A DNA stretch of 42,491 bases from a virus: positions 1-42,491 of the IMG/VR virus record IMGVR_UViG_3300041809_000940. One strand, written 5' to 3'. The notes under the pieces were generated by a model that made no database searches, was not told where the DNA came from, and saw only the letters and a program-made list of their open reading frames with translations. Within the stretch, counting starts at the first letter, position 1, and the number at the start of each line of letters is the position of its first letter. Made by a program: the position numbers and the translations under genes. Positions 33,010-38,925 of the stretch are shown here, piece by piece.

Positions 33010-33011
33010 GC

Positions 33012-33770
33012 ATGAAAAAGCTATCCGTCCTCATTCTATCTCTCGTTTTGGCTTTTCCGATAGTCGCAATGGCTTCAGGGATAAGCTCCCCTGTCATCAA
33101 TGGCGGCTCTCAGACGCTTGCCCAGGTCGATGCTCATGCTGCCGTCACCACCGGCTCAATAGCCACCATCAACGCGACACCGACGAATGGCGGGACGGGC
33201 TACGCGGCCAATGACACCGGCACAATAACCACCGGCAACGGTGATGCGACCTATAAGGTTCTGACAGTCGGCGGGACGGGCGGGAGCGTCGTACAGACGG
33301 TCGCCCTCGTCTATTCCGGTACGGGCGGCTACACAGTGGCGACCGGGCAGGCCACGACCAAGGGCGGCTCTCAGGCGGGCTCTGGTACTGGCCTTACGAT
33401 CAATGTAACGGCGGTAGGGCTTTCCACGGCGAATGTGAGCAACACTCAGGTCAACCAGTACGGACAGGCGGCCTCACCCGTGACTAATTACCTCCCTTCG
33501 GCAATCGCGGGGCTATCTTTCATAACGACCATCGGGACGGCGCAGACCTCGCAGGCGTGGTCCCTAGCGGGCAACTCAGGCATCCAGAACGGGGCATCGG
33601 GGGATGTTATCTACCTGACCGGCGTTGCAGGCATAGCCGGTTCGAGCCACGGCGTACAGATCGTATCTCCTGCAGTGGGAGCGGAAATAGTCTGCAAGAC
33701 CGCGCAGACAGGGGCAACGTCTTTTGCCTGGTTCTGTGTGCCTACGGTCGGCGCATGGGCAGCATATTGA
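33012..33770 (+). CDS. exported repeat protein, fibre-like
   Basis: 252 aa from ATG 33012; AGAGGAG (32997-33003) is 8 bases upstream, while ATG 33006 would be too close. Signal peptide about 1-22 (MKKLSVLILSLVLAFPIVAM). The mature part is Gly-, Thr- and Ala-rich with the pattern GGTGYAANDTGTITTGNG and VYSGTGGYTVATGQA, a repeat found in phage fibres and decoration proteins. The C-terminal 80 residues look like a small beta domain (SGDVIYLTGVAGIAGSSHG). It may be a surface-exposed adhesin part. Confidence 0.6.
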   Translation: MKKLSVLILSLVLAFPIVAMASGISSPVINGGSQTLAQVDAHAAVTTGSIATINATPTNGGTGYAANDTGTITTGNGDATYKVLTVGGTGGSVVQTVALVYSGTGGYTVATGQATTKGGSQAGSGTGLTINVTAVGLSTANVSNTQVNQYGQAASPVTNYLPSAIAGLSFITTIGTAQTSQAWSLAGNSGIQNGASGDVIYLTGVAGIAGSSHGVQIVSPAVGAEIVCKTAQTGATSFAWFCVPTVGAWAAY

Positions 33771-33780
33771 GAGGTTCGAC

Positions 33781-34065
33781 ATGAGACAACGATATCTTAT
33801 CCTTGCTATGGTATTCTTCGCCCTGGCTCTCGCCATAGCCGTTTTTGCTCAGGGTATGCCTGATGATTATGCCCCTCCTCCTCCGCCTACCTGTGACGTG
33901 ACGGTTGAAGCCTTCATGGTTCCCGGTGTCCTCTACATGCGTTGCGGACCGGTCCCAAGCCCCTGCACCTGTACCGTGACCTTCCCGCAGGGGCAGACGA
34001 GCGCGGGGCTTAACATCATGCCGGATAGTGACGTGACGGTAAATATCGTCGGAGGTGGACAATGA
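33781..34065 (+). CDS. small exported proline- and cysteine-containing protein
   Basis: 94 aa from ATG 33781 behind GAGGT. Signal peptide 1-24 (MRQRYLILAMVFFALALAIA). The mature part starts with a proline run (DDYAPPPPPTCDV) and has four cysteines (TCDV, YMRCG, PCTCTV). The stop overlaps the next start (ATGA). No family was recognised. Confidence 0.55.
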   Translation: MRQRYLILAMVFFALALAIAVFAQGMPDDYAPPPPPTCDVTVEAFMVPGVLYMRCGPVPSPCTCTVTFPQGQTSAGLNIMPDSDVTVNIVGGGQ

Positions 34066-34274
34066 GTTATGAAACGAAGCAGATAATAACTCCGTCTTGC
34101 GGAACGCTCCTTTTCGATACTGCAACAGGGTTTTATACCGAATCTTCTCTTGATTTAAGGGCATATTACCATGTCTGGCCGACAACAAAAATGTCTTGGT
34201 TTGAGCATATCAGATTGCGGCTCAGAATGAAATGGATTGAGGTTAAAGTCAGGTGGTCGCTGTGGACCCGATAA
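34062..34274 (+). CDS. small protein sharing a segment with the next gene
   Basis: 70 aa, ATGA-coupled to the previous gene. Residues about 16-35 (TLLFDTATGFYTESSLDLRA) match the segment HLDSATGFYTDGSLDLRP of the following gene, so this looks like a truncated or partial paralogue of its N-terminal domain. The last 28 residues are basic (MSWFEHIRLRLRMKWIEVKV). It overlaps the next gene by 22 bases. It may be a remnant of duplication. Confidence 0.5.
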   Translation: MSYETKQIITPSCGTLLFDTATGFYTESSLDLRAYYHVWPTTKMSWFEHIRLRLRMKWIEVKVRWSLWTR

Positions 34275-35005
34275 CTCGACGCCGTTTTATACGAGATGCG
34301 GCAACCGGCCTTTTCCTGCCGCTCGGCATGGGCAAGATAGCCAAAGCAGGCGTCGCCATTCTCGGCGGGGGAGGCTTTCAGACTAAAAGTTTCTCTTCCG
34401 TTACCGGCCACCTCGACTCTGCCACCGGCTTCTACACAGATGGCTCATTGGATTTGCGGCCCTATGTCGGCAGGTTTGCCACATTCACTGCCTCCGCAGG
34501 CAACACGATCAAGTTCAAGATCGGGGGGCAGAGCGCGAGCGGGGAGACCTATGGGAGCAACTTAAGCATCCTTTCCAGCCTGAATTTCCAATCTGGATGG
34601 ACTGCTGCTGGTGCAAGTATTGCGTCTGCTAACACATATACAACCACGTCCGCTGGAGGAATTTATTCGTACCCAACTCTTGCTTTTGGTGCGTTGTTCA
34701 TCTCCTCTGTATCTGGGAGTGCTCCGGGGACGTTCTTATTATGCGATACCACGCTGACCACTAGATACAACACAAACCTTAATGGCACTACGCAATATGA
34801 GACTTGTCTCAACGCTAACAGTTTATTTTTCTATTCAACTGGTAATGGAACAACAACGATAACAAGTGCTTATTTAAAGCAAGTCCTCACCCCGAGCAAC
34901 GGCAGCACGAGCGGCAGCTATGGGGCCTATTTCAATGGAGCGGCGATAGTGACGGGAGCGCCGTTTGATGCGGCATCATGGACCGTAACCATTACGGCAA
35001 ATTGA
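34253..35005 (+). CDS. fibre-like protein with a twin-arginine-type N-terminus
   Basis: 250 aa, GTG start at 34253 (or GTG 34262). The N-terminus ITRRRFIRDAATGLFLPLG matches the Tat signal rule (S/T-R-R-x-F-L-K followed by a mildly hydrophobic stretch). Next comes LDSATGFYTDGSLDLRPYVG and a beta-rich, Ser-, Thr- and Gly-rich body. Tat export carries folded proteins across the inner membrane. Whether this works as a signal or is a structural N-terminus cannot be decided from sequence. Confidence 0.55.
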   Translation: MVAVDPITRRRFIRDAATGLFLPLGMGKIAKAGVAILGGGGFQTKSFSSVTGHLDSATGFYTDGSLDLRPYVGRFATFTASAGNTIKFKIGGQSASGETYGSNLSILSSLNFQSGWTAAGASIASANTYTTTSAGGIYSYPTLAFGALFISSVSGSAPGTFLLCDTTLTTRYNTNLNGTTQYETCLNANSLFFYSTGNGTTTITSAYLKQVLTPSNGSTSGSYGAYFNGAAIVTGAPFDAASWTVTITAN

Positions 35006-35013
35006 GGTGAATA

Positions 35014-35229
35014 ATGAGTTGGTTCGGTAAAATCTTCAATGCACCCTGCATCACCCTCCGTTGCCGAGACGTGGCGGCGGCGATGCTCGAATATTTTCAG
35101 GGACAGGACGGGCTGACAGTAGTAACTGGAACAAGGGCAAGCGATGGCCTACGCCACTGTGAGGTGCGGCTGGGCATCAAAGCCTATACCCTGCGCGATT
35201 GGACCGTGGATGAGATTGGGAGGGCATAA
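35014..35229 (+). CDS. hypothetical protein
   Basis: 71 aa, ATG 35014 behind GAGGTG. It has an alpha/beta look (CRDVAAAMLEYFQGQDGLTV, then HCEVRLGIKAYTLRDWTVDE) and no signal peptide. Its 3' end carries the first copy of a 23-bp direct repeat. No family was recognised. Confidence 0.5.
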   Translation: MSWFGKIFNAPCITLRCRDVAAAMLEYFQGQDGLTVVTGTRASDGLRHCEVRLGIKAYTLRDWTVDEIGRA

Positions 35230-35232
35230 AGG
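35210..35232 (+). repeat. 23-bp direct repeat, copy 1
   Basis: Starts ATGAGATTGGGAGGG and ends CATAAAGG, identical to 35846-35868. Here it covers the stop of the 71-aa gene and the ribosome site of the next gene. In the second copy it is read in a different frame. Confidence 0.85.
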
Positions 35233-35634
35233 ATGACGAACAATATCACAGCGACCGCAAATATCACGCATTCGACTGTTTCGCTCCCGGCAGGGTTTGC
35301 CGCCAATCTCGACAGTCTGACCAATCCACAGAACTACCTTCTTGCCACGGTCGATAACAGCAACGGCACATGCAAGGGGTATCTCTACCAGATCCTCGGC
35401 GGGGCGTATGCAGCTCCGGTAATCAGCGGAACGATCACCTATGTTGCCGGGGCCGCGCTGACACTGGCTCACACGGTAAGCGCCGGGGTCCACACCTATA
35501 CCCTGACCTACAATGGCATTCAGGTCGGCACTTATGTCGTGACGGATTGGCGGATTTTACAGAACAATCTTTACGCGAAGTTCAGCACGGATGCGAGTGG
35601 CATCGTGGTGGGGTTTAGCGTGACGGGATACTAA
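35233..35634 (+). CDS. beta-rich hypothetical protein, last gene of the fibre block
   Basis: 133 aa; ATG 35233 follows the repeat that supplies GGGAGGG as ribosome site. It consists of beta strands (ATANITHSTVSLPAGFAANL, PQNYLLATVDNSNGTCKGYL, HTYTLTYNGIQVGTYVVTDW). No signal peptide. A small structural or carbohydrate-binding fold is likely. No family was recognised. Confidence 0.5.
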   Translation: MTNNITATANITHSTVSLPAGFAANLDSLTNPQNYLLATVDNSNGTCKGYLYQILGGAYAAPVISGTITYVAGAALTLAHTVSAGVHTYTLTYNGIQVGTYVVTDWRILQNNLYAKFSTDASGIVVGFSVTGY

Positions 35635-35668
35635 TTTAATACGGCGACAAGCGGCACGGAGGGAGATG

Positions 35669-35872
35669 ATGGAAGAACTCTTGAAGCAAATAGGTCCTTT
35701 GGCAGCATATCTGGCCTTGGCGGTTATCGGTTTCTTCATCGCCCGGACCCTCCATCAGATCGATATGAGCCAAAGAGAACTGTGGAAGCACATCGATGAG
35801 CATACTAAGGAAATCGCATTACTCCGTGGAGAACATGACAATCAGATGAGATTGGGAGGGCATAAAGGGTAA
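35669..35872 (+). CDS. small membrane protein with a cytoplasmic helix, holin/XhlA-like
   Basis: 67 aa from ATG 35669 (ATG 35666 gives one more residue; GGAGGG at 35658-35663 favours the second). One transmembrane segment (IGPLAAYLALAVIGFFIART), then an amphipathic, charged helix (RELWKHIDEHTKEIALLRGE). Small proteins of this type before the lysin are often holin accessory proteins. It precedes the SleB-like lysin, from which a 41-bp border containing an inverted repeat separates it. Confidence 0.5.
   Translation: MEELLKQIGPLAAYLALAVIGFFIARTLHQIDMSQRELWKHIDEHTKEIALLRGEHDNQMRLGGHKG
35846..35868 (+). repeat. 23-bp direct repeat, copy 2
   Basis: Identical to 35210-35232. Here it encodes the C-terminal residues of the small membrane protein, and it directly abuts the 44-nt inverted repeat beginning at 35870. 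Confidence 0.85.
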
Positions 35873-35913
35873 ACTACCCCGCAGCAAGCAACGGGGTTTC
35901 CGCGCCCAAATTT
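35870..35913 (+). repeat. inverted repeat of about 43 nt, left copy
   Basis: Runs from the stop TAA of the membrane protein to the base before the lysin ATG. It matches the reverse complement of 38926-38967 with two one-base length differences. It contains a hairpin (CCCCG, 10-base loop, CGGGG) but no clear ribosome site for the lysin. Confidence 0.85.
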
Positions 35914-36387
35914 ATGATGACCCCCGACGACAAAGCCCTTTATATGACCCTGCATGTCTTCGACCTTGCAGCCCTGACATGCATTGGTGAGGCAGAAGAC
36001 CAGGGCCAGGCTGGACAGGTGGCCGTGCTCTCGGTCATCAAGAATCGACATGACCTTTGGAAGCAGACCTACCAGACGGTATGCTTGGGAGCCGGACAGT
36101 TCGAGTGCTTCGACAAGGAGGGGCTGAAGCTGGTGCAAATTGCCAGAGGTATGCTCGGCACAGGAGACCCCTTCGTGATGACGCCTACACAGACTCAGAT
36201 TGTCGGGCTGGCTGAGACGGTTCTCACAGGAGAGACGGCGAGCAATGTGGGACTATCTACCTTCTATAAAAGATTTGATGCCCCTTCGCCCTGGTTCGAG
36301 AAAGAGATTGCGGCGGGGAAGTTTGTAGAGCACAGCCGGATAGGTGAGCATGTGTTCTATGAGGAGACGAGATTTAAGGAGACGTGA
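35914..36387 (+). CDS. SleB-type cell wall hydrolase (endolysin)
   Basis: 157 aa (ATG 35914 or 35917). The segment LTCIGEAEDQGQAGQVAVLS and VIKNRHD is the start of the SleB/hydrolase_2 domain, with the catalytic glutamate about residue 26, and AGQFECFDKEG is its second conserved stretch. These enzymes cut peptidoglycan glycan strands. No signal peptide, so release would need the neighbouring membrane proteins. Residues about 120-139 (RFDAPSPWFEKEIAAGKFVE) are shared exactly with the convergent lipoprotein at 37561-37830, coded by a perfect inverted repeat. No strong ribosome site is seen. Confidence 0.8.
   Translation: MMTPDDKALYMTLHVFDLAALTCIGEAEDQGQAGQVAVLSVIKNRHDLWKQTYQTVCLGAGQFECFDKEGLKLVQIARGMLGTGDPFVMTPTQTQIVGLAETVLTGETASNVGLSTFYKRFDAPSPWFEKEIAAGKFVEHSRIGEHVFYEETRFKET
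36270..36332 (+). repeat. 63-bp perfect inverted repeat inside the lysin gene, left copy
   Basis: Identical to the reverse complement of 37676-37738. It is read in the same frame in both genes. A further 16-base shared string (TGGGACTATCTACCTT) lies just upstream here (36248-36263) but just downstream in the other copy (37655-37670), so the copies are permuted. Confidence 0.9.
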
Positions 36388-36388
36388 C

Positions 36389-36490
36389 ATGCTTGAATGG
36401 TTAATCGTGATAGCTTTGAAGCATTACATCCTCTACAGCATCGGCTTGTTCTTGGTCGGGGTACTTGTAGGAACAATTATTTGGAAATAA
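36389..36490 (+). CDS. 33-aa single-span membrane peptide
   Basis: ATG 36389, preceded by AAGGAGACG, opens a 33-residue protein that is nearly all membrane segment (YILYSIGLFLVGVLVGTIIW). It follows the lysin by one base. Its size and position suit a pinholin- or antiholin-like lysis peptide, but this is inference. Confidence 0.5.
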   Translation: MLEWLIVIALKHYILYSIGLFLVGVLVGTIIWK

Positions 36491-36503
36491 AGGAGGTAAC
36501 GAC

Positions 36504-36830
36504 ATGACCGATTGGATAGTTCTACAGGCAATAAACCATTACGTACCAAAGGAATACATGCCGATCATCCTGATTGTGCTTTCATTCTTTCTGGCCCTTG
36601 AACAGTGGTTGGCTTCGACAAACAGGATAAAGGCGAACAGCACCTTGCAGATGATTGTTAACTTTGTGCAGTATTTTATAGCAAAGGAGAAGGGCGATGG
36701 AACGCTCAACCTTAACGGACAGTCCAAAGGAAGTGGAACCGGGGGGAATCCTGGGGCAGATAGTGGAAGCAGCCAAGGAAGTGGAGCAGGGAGCATCGAC
36801 GGAAGCAGGACAGGAAATTCCGGGAGCTGA
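36504..36830 (+). CDS. membrane protein with Gly/Ser-rich tail, lysis region
   Basis: 108 aa; ATG 36504 is preceded by AGGAGGT. One transmembrane segment lies near residues 20-36 (PIILIVLSFFLALEQWL), followed by an amphipathic helix (TLQMIVNFVQYFIAKEKG) and a Gly/Ser/Asn-rich tail of 40 residues. The tail overlaps another frame with its own ribosome site (36697-36912), and one of the two may be the selected one there. Holin or holin-associated role is possible. Confidence 0.5.
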   Translation: MTDWIVLQAINHYVPKEYMPIILIVLSFFLALEQWLASTNRIKANSTLQMIVNFVQYFIAKEKGDGTLNLNGQSKGSGTGGNPGADSGSSQGSGAGSIDGSRTGNSGS

Positions 36831-36912
36831 GACAGAGCAGGAGAAGGTAGAGAGCGTGGATAAAAAAGGGGTGAGCCTAGTAGTCGGGCATACATTTCAC
36901 TTTAGTATATAG
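36697..36912 (+). CDS. acidic hypothetical protein overlapping the previous gene
   Basis: 71 aa in the +1 frame relative to the preceding gene, ATG 36697 behind AAGGAGAAGGG. It is glutamate-rich and probably helical (GILGQIVEAAKEVEQGASTE, QEKVESVDKKGV). It overlaps the Gly/Ser tail of the upstream gene by 134 bases and ends two bases before the stop of the convergent gene. The good ribosome site supports it; the unusual overlap argues for caution. Confidence 0.4.
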   Translation: MERSTLTDSPKEVEPGGILGQIVEAAKEVEQGASTEAGQEIPGAETEQEKVESVDKKGVSLVVGHTFHFSI

Positions 36913-36913
36913 A

Positions 36914-37099
36914 TTAGTCCTTATACTTGATGATATGGAGAATAGCCGATGGTGGAATCCAGTATCGAGCATCGTTTTCCTGTGTGAAATCCATTCTCTC
37001 ATTGATCCAGAAACCGTCTGCAAAGATGCTAATGCCCCTTTCTGATGAAACGGTTCTTTCCTCGCCACAAAACAGGAATTTGCATTGATAATTTGTCAT
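36914..37099 (-). CDS. small conserved-looking phage protein
   Basis: 61 aa, ATG 37099 behind GGGAGG. Two cysteines at the start (QCKFLFCGEERTV), then ADGFWINERMDFTQENDARY and WIPPSAILHI. The pattern of aromatic and polar residues looks like a folded beta domain, and similar small proteins occur in phage genomes, but I cannot name a family. It ends the minus-strand block, converging with the lysis genes without an obvious terminator. Confidence 0.55.
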   Translation of the reverse strand: MTNYQCKFLFCGEERTVSSERGISIFADGFWINERMDFTQENDARYWIPPSAILHIIKYKD

Positions 37100-37112
37100 T
37101 TTTTCCTCCCTT

Positions 37113-37137
37113 GCCGGGAGCCTTATTGACCCCCGGC
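37113..37137 (-). promoter_or_regulatory. leader hairpin before the 61-aa gene
   Basis: GCCGGG (37113-37118) pairs with CCCGGC (37132-37137). On the minus strand the hairpin ends about 5 bases before the ribosome site GGGAGG of the gene starting at 37099. Two other minus-strand genes nearby show the same layout. Confidence 0.4.
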
Positions 37138-37153
37138 TTGATGTCTGGTTGTG

Positions 37154-37507
37154 TTACCCGTTTGTCCCGTCTGCCACCTGTGGAGCCGCTGCCGGTGTTG
37201 CTGCCGCTGCCAACTTATTCGCTACTGCTGCCTGGATCGCCGTGATCGCCAGAGGCTCGGCAATGGTGATGCTCTTCGCCGCAAGGCCCTCAATGAGCTT
37301 CATTGCTGCGGCTACCAATTGCGCTCCTGTCATCGTGCCCAGGGCTGTGTCCGCCATGTCGGCGACGAGGGTTTCAGCGTCGGCAAGCACCGTGGGACCG
37401 ATGCCTGTCTCAAACTGACTGATGAGGTTGCCAAAGTGAGATTCGATTGCTCCCTTGAGGTTGTCGATAAATGCTTCCACCTTTTGCCAGAAAGTCTGCG
37501 TTGCCAT
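37154..37507 (-). CDS. alanine-rich helical hypothetical protein
   Basis: 117 aa, ATG 37507 behind GGAGG. Helical throughout (TFWQKVEAFIDNLKGAIESH, GAQLVAAAMKLIEGLAAKSI, EPLAITAIQAAVANKLAAAA), ending in an alanine/proline tail. No clear membrane span or signal peptide. Similar short phage proteins are found in lysis and late regions, but no function is recognised. Confidence 0.55.
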   Translation of the reverse strand: MATQTFWQKVEAFIDNLKGAIESHFGNLISQFETGIGPTVLADAETLVADMADTALGTMTGAQLVAAAMKLIEGLAAKSITIAEPLAITAIQAAVANKLAAAATPAAAPQVADGTNG

Positions 37508-37520
37508 AACGTCCTCCTTA

Positions 37521-37555
37521 TTTGATATGCCCTCCCCAAAGAGGAGGGGTAGTGC
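37521..37555 (-). repeat. hairpin leader repeat, copy 1
   Basis: On the plus strand it reads GATATGCCCTCCCC, AAAGAGGAGGGG, TAGTGC. It shares GATATGCCC, AGGGGTAGTGC and the adjacent CCTCCTTATT with 37848-37880. CCCTCC pairs with GGAGGG to form a hairpin just upstream of the ribosome site of the gene starting at 37507. Confidence 0.7.
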
Positions 37556-37560
37556 CTATG

Positions 37561-37830
37561 TTATTGACAAGTTGCAATTCTACCGTCCGGCATATATTTC
37601 ACTGTTGCACCTGACAGGAACTGAAGATATTTCACTCCATCTATGCATGTCTCTAAGGTAGATAGTCCCAGCCTTTGCTCTACAAACTTCCCCGCCGCAA
37701 TCTCTTTCTCGAACCAGGGCGAAGGGGCATCAAATCTTGATGAGCCTTCTATGTTCGCGCATCCTCTTTGGACACTGCCACAACCAACAAGTATAAGACA
37801 CATTACCAAAAGCATCAATTTTCGTTTCAT
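37561..37830 (-). CDS. small lipoprotein carrying a segment of the lysin
   Basis: 89 aa, ATG 37830 behind AGGAGG. Residues 1-17 form a lipoprotein signal with lipobox LVGC (MKRKLMLLVMCLILVGCGS), so the mature protein should be anchored at C17. Residues about 32-51 (RFDAPSPWFEKEIAAGKFVE) are identical to part of the SleB-like lysin. The rest (LGLSTLETCIDGVKYLQFL, VKYMPDGRIATC) is separate and holds two cysteines. It may act in the outer membrane at lysis (Rz1-like position) or be a recombinant product. Confidence 0.6.
   Translation of the reverse strand: MKRKLMLLVMCLILVGCGSVQRGCANIEGSSRFDAPSPWFEKEIAAGKFVEQRLGLSTLETCIDGVKYLQFLSGATVKYMPDGRIATCQ
37676..37738 (-). repeat. 63-bp perfect inverted repeat inside the lipoprotein gene, right copy
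   Basis: Reverse complement of 36270-36332, with no mismatch over 63 bases. The two copies enclose 1,343 bases (36333-37675). Confidence 0.9.
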
Positions 37831-37847
37831 GTGTTCCTCCTTATTCG

Positions 37848-37880
37848 ATATGCCCTTCTCAAAAGAAGAGGGGTAGTGCT
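37848..37880 (-). repeat. hairpin leader repeat, copy 2
   Basis: Related to 37521-37555 with several base changes, yet able to form a hairpin again (CCCTTCT pairing with AGAGGGG, including a G-T pair). It lies upstream of the ribosome site of the lipoprotein gene. Keeping a stem despite changed bases suggests that the RNA fold matters. Confidence 0.65.
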
Positions 37881-37972
37881 TGTCTTTGTCGAGTCATCAC
37901 CTCCTTATTTTGCCTCGTGACGGGCTTTCCTGTATGTACTTGTCCACAAATGCCGCAAACAGGAATAAACAT
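37859..37972 (-). CDS. possible 37-aa protein with a CxxC pair
   Basis: ATG 37972 lies 10 bases after AAGGAGG and opens a 37-residue frame beginning MFIPVCGICGQVHTG and rich in Gln, Arg and Lys later. It runs through the second hairpin leader and stops in it. A second tiny frame starts at a neighbouring ATG. Either could be a leader peptide; both are weakly supported. Confidence 0.3.
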   Translation of the reverse strand: MFIPVCGICGQVHTGKPVTRQNKEVMTRQRQALPLFF

Positions 37973-38002
37973 TACACATCACCTCCTTCGGTAGGGTACG
38001 GG

Positions 38003-38260
38003 TTAAGTGGTTTTACTCCACAACTTTCTTGTATCCGTCATCCTCTGTAAGTGCTGTGGTATTTGTTCCCTTACGGTACTCAAAAAACTTCTCAAGCCCC
38101 GCTCATAGGGTACCAAAGCCCTACCAAGGTGGTCATAGAAATACTTAATGAATTCATCAGCACTATATCCTGTAAGAGCATCAAGAGCACGGGCCTCTTC
38201 CTCCGTGATAGTGAACGAAATAGTGAATTCCATCTTACACCAAGATTTTATTTCACTCAT
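38003..38260 (-). CDS. conserved phage hypothetical protein
   Basis: 85 aa from ATG 38260 behind AAGGAG. It reads MEFTISFTITEEEARALDAL, then GYSADEFIKYFYDHLGRALV, PYERGLRSFLSTVREQIP. This strand-then-helices layout recurs in small phage proteins of similar length next to lysis or recombination genes; no function is known to me. An upstream ATG at 38287 lacks a ribosome site. Confidence 0.6.
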   Translation of the reverse strand: MSEIKSWCKMEFTISFTITEEEARALDALTGYSADEFIKYFYDHLGRALVPYERGLRSFLSTVREQIPQHLQRMTDTRKLWSKTT

Positions 38261-38333
38261 ATTCCTCTCCTTCCCCCGCCAATGCAAGGGCTATTTAAGT
38301 TTACCACAATCCCTCTTGCTCTCCCGATCTTTC

Positions 38334-38468
38334 CTATAATCCGTATTTCTCCATCAAGTACCTGACTCCCATCTCCTGTATCGCCCCATAGTAGCCGATT
38401 CCGCTCAAGCACAGGTCCAGCAATTCCTTGTCGTGATCGGTCAGCCAGAGCCAAAAGTGGTCAGTCAT
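38334..38468 (-). CDS. 44-aa hypothetical protein
   Basis: ATG 38468 overlaps the stop of the upstream gene (ATGA). The sequence (MTDHFWLWLTDHDKELLDLC, then SGIGYYGAIQEMGVRYLMEK) should be helical. The overlap supports translation. No family recognised. Confidence 0.5.
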   Translation of the reverse strand: MTDHFWLWLTDHDKELLDLCLSGIGYYGAIQEMGVRYLMEKYGL

Positions 38469-38779
38469 CTCTTCCACCTTCTCGGTGTCTGATTACCTTT
38501 TGAAATAGACGGGCCTGCAACATCCGGCATCTTAGTCCCGCAAGGAAGTTTATCGGCTATGCCGGAGTTCCCAGGCCCAATCTCCATTATCCCTTCTTCC
38601 CGTGGCTTCCAATCCGGGTCGATAATCCCTGCCTCACATATCGCCAGTTGTCGCCGCTCGCTGTTCTCTACCTGTTTGCCCTTTATGCCATAGACAGTCG
38701 GCAAGCCAAGCTCGCACTTACAGGGTGAACGACGAGCATCTAATCGACTGCATATAGAACAAGCCCAGGGAAATGCCAA
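38465..38779 (-). CDS. small cysteine-rich protein, zinc-binding candidate
   Basis: 104 aa, TTG 38779 with AAGGAG 8 bases upstream, just after the preceding stop. The N-terminus ACSICSRLDARRSPCKCELG carries CxxC and CxC pairs fit for zinc binding. The rest is unremarkable, with a basic end (TPRRWKR). It is coupled to its downstream neighbour. No family was recognised. Confidence 0.5.
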   Translation of the reverse strand: MAFPWACSICSRLDARRSPCKCELGLPTVYGIKGKQVENSERRQLAICEAGIIDPDWKPREEGIMEIGPGNSGIADKLPCGTKMPDVAGPSISKGNQTPRRWKR

Positions 38780-38780
38780 T

Positions 38781-38909
38781 CTAACGCTCCTTCTCCAAAA
38801 TAACTCGACACGGCACTACTCGATAGCCACAGACTTCCCACATCCTCGTATTCTGTAGCGTCGTCGGGTCAATTACCTTCACCCAAGAACGGTCTAACGT
38901 TAACAACAT
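38781..38909 (-). CDS. hypothetical protein
   Basis: 42 aa from ATG 38909, with only a weak purine stretch upstream. The frame is open further upstream through the inverted repeat, but no good start is found there. Sequence MLLTLDRSWVKVIDPTTLQN and WEVCGYRVVPCRVILEKE resembles beta strands. An ATG at 38925 in another frame would give only 18 residues. Confidence 0.35.
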   Translation of the reverse strand: MLLTLDRSWVKVIDPTTLQNTRMWEVCGYRVVPCRVILEKER

Positions 38910-38925
38910 CTTCTTCTGTTTCCAT

